Positions 24,485 through 27,745 of a DNA stretch of 27,745 nt are shown here, piece by piece. Every line of letters begins with the position of its first letter. Within the stretch, counting starts at the first letter, position 1. Origin of the DNA: DATFYI01 sp035315125 (GTDB lineage: Bacteria; Chloroflexota; Anaerolineae; Anaerolineales; Anaerolineaceae); the NCBI GenBank assembly GCA_035315125.1, contig DATFYI010000266.1, forward strand, positions 1 through 27,745. The letters are read 5' to 3'. The position numbers and the translations under genes are program-made. The notes below the pieces were generated by a model. The model saw only the letters and a list, made by a program, of their open reading frames with translations, was not told the origin of the DNA and did no database searches.

Positions 24485-25915
24485 TTAGCCGCTAATATTG
24501 GAGAGCAAGTATTCGCCCGTTCGACGCCCGGCGCTGCCATCAACAAAAGTGCATTCATCCCGAATAAACTTCTGGCGGTTATCCTGATCGACCAGTGGAT
24601 ATTGGAGATAGCCGTTTATGGCTTCACACAGCTCAACATCATTTAAGGCCACCCGCCCAGCTCTGGCCTGGCGAAAACGCTGGTGAGTCGGCCAATCACC
24701 AATTTTTGAAAGAGCAAGTGAGAAACGCCCGGGTTGGTTCCACCCGCCTGGAGCATCAAAACAAACGCTGACAATTGGGCGGTCGTGGATGGCTGCCTCA
24801 ACCACCATGGTGGAATAAACAGTTAAGAAAACGTCCGAATAAGCCATCATCGAGGTTTTTTCGGGCATATCTTCTCCTGAATAATACCCCAACTCTCCAC
24901 CTAATGGAACGGGTTCGACCACATGAACGTTGGGAAGCTCACGCGCTAGCTGGCGAATGCGTTCGCGCTCGCTGGCGAAAAGCGGCTCGTCCATAAAATG
25001 GTTCGGGTGCAGGCGGATTAACAATTGTGAAGGTTCGGCCAGTTGATCACCAGCGACCAATTTTGCCAGAGCCGCCACATTCTGGTAATTGGGTGAAAAG
25101 GTGATAAAACTACAGGCATAACCCAGCAATTTACGATTCGGATCCAAATGATGCAGATTAAAGTATTCTGCTCGGCTCATTAACCATTGCTTGCGAAAAT
25201 AGCCGTCGTAAGAAGGGATGCCACCCACATTAACGCGTGCCGCTTCCCAGTCTGAACCTAGAACCAGCTCTTGTTTCTGGATTTCTGACCAACAATTAAT
25301 CCAATTCAGCGGCGCACCAGGCAGGCTATAGCTGCTGGGATTATCCCACCCAACCACTGCCGCGGCGGTGGGGATACTGCGTAGGGCGGCCTGCCGTAGC
25401 AAGTAGCGGTCCAAACGCCATCCCGCAGTGCTGGCAACCACCAGGCCGGGTTGGTACTTCTCAAACAGGTCAGTATAAAGATCGGGGCTGAATGCCATCT
25501 GGCGGCGCACTAACGCCTGGCGTGCTGACCTGGAGCGGCGTAACACCCCAATTAACCCTTTCATTACGGGCATTAACTGTTTACGCCGTCCGACTGCTTC
25601 CACTTCAACCTGTCGTACATGGCTGGTCATGGCTTCGACGTTGATGCGGTTAGAGGCTCCCACCCGCCGCAAGAAATTCAGCCACCATTGTGTTGAGGGT
25701 GAAACCGTTTCAAAATATTGGTGAGCCTCTTTCAAACGCAAACCTTCGATGGTCAAACCTGGCTGCCCGAACCGGCGGGTAATTTGCTCCTTCAAGGCGT
25801 CATCCGTAAGCACGATTACCTCAACTCCTGCCATGAGCAGGGTAGTCAAAACATCACTCTGCAAGAAATAAACAATTGCTAATCCGTGATCCGCACTGAT
25901 AAAAATCCTTTTCAA
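24485..25915 (-). CDS. GT-B fold glycosyltransferase (capsule/CDP-glycerol transferase-like)
   Basis: A 476-residue soluble protein. The N-terminal half begins with MKRIFISADHGLAI and has VVASTAGWRLDRYLLRQA, a Rossmann-like acceptor domain. The C-terminal half has LLIRLHPNHF, then DVFLTVYSTMVVEAAIHDRPIV. These are the HP and YSTxxxEA blocks shared by GT-B enzymes of the CDP-glycerol glycerophosphotransferase and capsule types. No UDP-GlcNAc 2-epimerase motif is seen, so NeuC is unlikely. The start is TTG, fixed by GAGGAG 6 bases upstream at 25922-25927. It likely adds a sugar or sugar phosphate to the glycan (inference). Donor unknown. Confidence 0.75.
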   Translation of the reverse strand: MKRIFISADHGLAIVYFLQSDVLTTLLMAGVEVIVLTDDALKEQITRRFGQPGLTIEGLRLKEAHQYFETVSPSTQWWLNFLRRVGASNRINVEAMTSHVRQVEVEAVGRRKQLMPVMKGLIGVLRRSRSARQALVRRQMAFSPDLYTDLFEKYQPGLVVASTAGWRLDRYLLRQAALRSIPTAAAVVGWDNPSSYSLPGAPLNWINCWSEIQKQELVLGSDWEAARVNVGGIPSYDGYFRKQWLMSRAEYFNLHHLDPNRKLLGYACSFITFSPNYQNVAALAKLVAGDQLAEPSQLLIRLHPNHFMDEPLFASERERIRQLARELPNVHVVEPVPLGGELGYYSGEDMPEKTSMMAYSDVFLTVYSTMVVEAAIHDRPIVSVCFDAPGGWNQPGRFSLALSKIGDWPTHQRFRQARAGRVALNDVELCEAINGYLQYPLVDQDNRQKFIRDECTFVDGSAGRRTGEYLLSNISG

Positions 25916-25921
25916 AAGGCG

Positions 25922-25927
25922 CTCCTC
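25922..25927 (-). promoter_or_regulatory. Ribosome binding site deciding a TTG start
   Basis: GAGGAG lies 6 bases before the TTG at 25915 (minus strand). There is no ATG at the N-terminus, so this site supports the rare start codon of the GT-B gene. Confidence 0.7.
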
Positions 25928-25963
25928 GAGGTTTTCAGGTGTTCGTGTCGATCCAAAAAAGTA

Positions 25964-26923
25964 TTACTGCCGGTCGTAGTACCAACGAAAAATAGAATCA
26001 TACAAGGATAAAAGACTGCGTTTTAAAGGTGGAAAATCCAACAAACCCTGCATTTTCCCCGCCGTGACTTTACTGGCTGTAGCCGATGCCAGTCCGGGCA
26101 TATTTCTTAAAGTGTTGCTCATATTCATTGCCAGCGGCTCGGTCGGCATCAGGCGCAAATAGCCCGCTTCATTCATACGCCGGTCCAATTCCTTCACCTG
26201 TCCCATTGGACGGTCCATGCTGAACGGTAAAAACTGCGCCAGGGTTTCTTTATAAGCCACAAACTGCCAGTGGGAAGCCCCCGCTATTGCACTGACACCT
26301 TGATAGGTCAGGCGAACGTCCTGGCTGGTGTCATAATGGCTGCGGATTTCTTGCTTGCTTTGACCCAGGCTGACGTCAAATTCCCGGAAAACCTCCCAGG
26401 GGATCAGCGCACCTTGTTCAACTTTAACATCCGGTGTGTTCTCAGCCCATGCCAGCGTGCCGGAATAAAATTCTTCTTTGGTTCGGAACGGTCTGGCTGT
26501 TACCATACCGACCCGCGGGTATGTTTCCAGAATCTGCAACGAACGTGTCAGCCAGCCAGGATAAAAATAGCAATCATTGTCAAGGTAACCAATGATCTCA
26601 CCGGGCGCTCCGCCCAGAATCATGTTCCAGGCCCCACCCTTCCCAACGTTCTTCTCCGATAAAAGCAAATATTGGATCCTGCCCTGCTCTTTTTCTTGCA
26701 GAAGATACTGGCAGACTTCCGGGCAGCTTCCATTATCAAAAACCAGCAGATCGTAAGGCTCTTCCGTACATTCACGGATCCTGCCCAGGCAGGTCTTAAG
26801 AACGTCCAACATCTCTGCATAAAAACCACTCAGAAACGGGATGAAATTTAATACCGACACGGTGACCCGGGCAGGCTTGGCTACATCTTTGACGAATTTG
26901 GCTGGATTTTGTCCAACACGCAT
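25964..26923 (-). CDS. Family 2 glycosyltransferase
   Basis: A 319-residue GT-A enzyme. After about 20 polar residues come VTVSVLNFIPFLSGFY, DLLVFDNGSC (nucleotide site), LSEKNVGKGGAWN and YLDNDCYFYPGW with the DXD motif DND. The C-terminal part has QFVAYKETLAQFLPF and MGQVKELDRRMNEAGYLRL, matching the acceptor domain of GT2 enzymes. No membrane segment is seen. GGAG lies about 7 bases before the ATG. It lies 87 bases after the partial glycosyltransferase (27011-27745), the longest gap in the minus-strand cluster, and 48 bases before the GT-B gene. It probably adds a sugar to the cytoplasmic, lipid-linked chain (inference). Specificity unknown. Confidence 0.9.
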   Translation of the reverse strand: MRVGQNPAKFVKDVAKPARVTVSVLNFIPFLSGFYAEMLDVLKTCLGRIRECTEEPYDLLVFDNGSCPEVCQYLLQEKEQGRIQYLLLSEKNVGKGGAWNMILGGAPGEIIGYLDNDCYFYPGWLTRSLQILETYPRVGMVTARPFRTKEEFYSGTLAWAENTPDVKVEQGALIPWEVFREFDVSLGQSKQEIRSHYDTSQDVRLTYQGVSAIAGASHWQFVAYKETLAQFLPFSMDRPMGQVKELDRRMNEAGYLRLMPTEPLAMNMSNTLRNMPGLASATASKVTAGKMQGLLDFPPLKRSLLSLYDSIFRWYYDRQ

Positions 26924-27010
26924 GGTTTTGCTCCAAAGGCGAATTTTGATGTCACAACATTTTTTTAGACCATTTCTTTGTCTGGGCAGTTGATCTACAC
27001 ATTGGCTTGA

Positions 27011-27745
27011 TTATCCTGCAAAAGTATGTTCAGGATTTTCTCGTTTGCGCAGCCAGGCTCGCAGCTCCCGGTAAGCCCTGACCGGATGGAACAATCCGTA
27101 AGCCATTTGAGCCAACGGATAAGAATGAAGCCGTAATAAAGGGAATAATTCGACGTCGCGCCAAAATTTTTTCCAGCTCAACGTCGCAGCCAGCACTTCA
27201 CCATGCTCGCAACGGGCATCACAATCTCGTAGAGTCAAGATCGTGCGTGCACCACCCGCCAGACGCACATTCTCAAATGTTTCCGGCAGACGGTAATGCG
27301 GTTGGCCATTTGGCAGGTGGCTGTAGTCATGACTTTGGTGAACCAGGTGTATGCTTTGGGTCGCATCCACCGCCCGCCAGCCGCATCGACGGGCTTCATA
27401 GATCATCCAGTTATCCCAACCGGCCCGGCCGATAGCAAAATCGGGAATGCGGGTAAAACATTCGCGTGGAAAGATAAAATAATCGCTGCCGCCTAATGGG
27501 TGAAGCTTACCTTTGTCACGTATGTTTCCTGCAAGTCTTGCCTGCCAACCTGCTGAAAAATCAATCGGACTGGTGATATCCAGATCCCAGCGTTGGCCGA
27601 CCAGCAAAAAATGCTGCAACTGACTGGCGACTTGCCGGGTAACATCAACAAAGTCCGGCAGCAACAGGATATCTGCATTGACGTAAGCCAAAAAAGGACT
27701 GCTGCTGGCGCCCCGGACCAGCTCGAATATCGAGCTGACCAGCGG
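27011..27745 (-). CDS. Partial GT-A glycosyltransferase (N-terminus beyond window)
   Basis: The frame runs open from the right edge of the window to a TAA at 27011, giving 244 visible residues. The start lies outside. A TTG at 27691 is within the frame but is not the true start, because 18 sense codons precede it (PLVSSIFELVRGASSSPF). The segment LAYVNADILLLPDF has the NAD form of the DXD motif. HPLGGSDYFIFPRECF and GRAGWDNWMIYEARRCGW follow, a pattern seen in GT-A glycosyltransferases of the GT2 or related families. Near the C-terminus a basic stretch (YRELRAWLRKRENP) is found. As the first visible gene of the minus-strand cluster it shows that the locus continues to the right. Confidence 0.82.
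   Translation of the reverse strand, partial: PLVSSIFELVRGASSSPFLAYVNADILLLPDFVDVTRQVASQLQHFLLVGQRWDLDITSPIDFSAGWQARLAGNIRDKGKLHPLGGSDYFIFPRECFTRIPDFAIGRAGWDNWMIYEARRCGWRAVDATQSIHLVHQSHDYSHLPNGQPHYRLPETFENVRLAGGARTILTLRDCDARCEHGEVLAATLSWKKFWRDVELFPLLRLHSYPLAQMAYGLFHPVRAYRELRAWLRKRENPEHTFAG

Noticed and set aside
24485..25915. NeuC (UDP-GlcNAc 2-epimerase) to complete the sialic acid pathway
   Set aside because: The protein has GT-B features, but the HP and YST..EA blocks fit CDP-glycerol/capsule transferases, and no epimerase motif is seen.
27720..27736. Inverted repeat AGCTCGA-ATA-TCGAGCT
   Set aside because: It lies inside the partial glycosyltransferase coding frame and is isolated, so it is probably chance.
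1..27745. Very frequent CCAGG/GGCCAG words that might be an iterated signal
   Set aside because: They follow from common CTG-GCC and CTGG codon pairs of the minus-strand genes and have no regular spacing.
1..27745. CRISPR arrays, tRNA or rRNA genes, insertion sequences
   Set aside because: No regularly spaced repeats, no cloverleaf or rRNA-like sequence, and no transposase motifs or terminal inverted repeats were found by eye.

Overview
This window looks like the interior of a large bacterial cell-surface polysaccharide (capsule, exopolysaccharide or S-layer glycan) locus. The moderate G+C, the heavy use of TTG and GTG starts, and the gene mix (many GT-C membrane glycosyltransferases, GT2 enzymes, a KpsC-like protein, nonulosonic-acid genes) would fit an Anaerolineae-type member of the Chloroflexota. 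No marker gene proves this, so the taxonomic guess is weak.

Layout: positions 1-390 hold no confident gene. Two genes then run on the + strand: a DPM1-like glycosyltransferase (391-1338) and an MFS transporter (1444-2670). From 2714 to the right edge everything is on the minus strand: 21 consecutive genes with gaps of 87 bases or fewer and many stop/start overlaps, so it reads as one transcription unit or a few nested ones. In transcription order (right to left) these are: a glycosyltransferase cut by the window edge (27011-27745), a GT2 enzyme (25964-26923), a GT-B enzyme (24485-25915), a Gfo/Idh/MocA oxidoreductase (23447-24436), three GT-C membrane proteins (21684-23420, 20031-21656, 18356-19948), an SDR (17461-18285), a cytidylyltransferase fused to a HAD phosphatase (16232-17467), a NeuB-type synthase (15357-16226), an AT-rich GT-C protein (13397-15313), a KpsC/KpsS-like protein (11747-13363), a second divergent cytidylyltransferase (11042-11743), a D-2-hydroxyacid dehydrogenase (10047-11045), a second SDR (9226-9993), an MptE/DUF115-like protein (8411-9229), a GT2 enzyme (7472-8410), an FkbM methyltransferase (6640-7419), two tandem paralogous GT-C proteins (5056-6600, 3484-5028) and a GT2 enzyme (2714-3487).

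How the genes may work together (inference): NeuB and the NeuA-HAD fusion would make and CMP-activate a nonulosonic acid. The synthase carries the GYSGHE signature of the animal NANS type and lacks the usual C-terminal SAF domain. The fused HAD domain could remove the 9-phosphate of a phosphorylated intermediate, which suggests a NANS-like or KDN-like route. The SDR at 17461 and the Gfo/Idh/MocA enzyme recall the PtmA and PtmF accessory proteins of the Campylobacter legionaminic acid pathway. A second three-gene module (cytidylyltransferase, D-2-hydroxyacid dehydrogenase, SDR) may make another CMP-activated acid. The KpsC-like and MptE-like proteins are candidate transferases for these donors. 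The GT2 enzymes would build the chain in the cytoplasm. The six GT-C membrane proteins would add sugars from polyprenyl-phosphate donors outside the membrane, possibly donors made by the DPM1-like enzyme. No polymerase, flippase (Wzx), ABC exporter, UDP-sugar epimerase or aminotransferase was recognised in the window.

No rRNA, tRNA, CRISPR array, insertion sequence or convincing terminator was seen.
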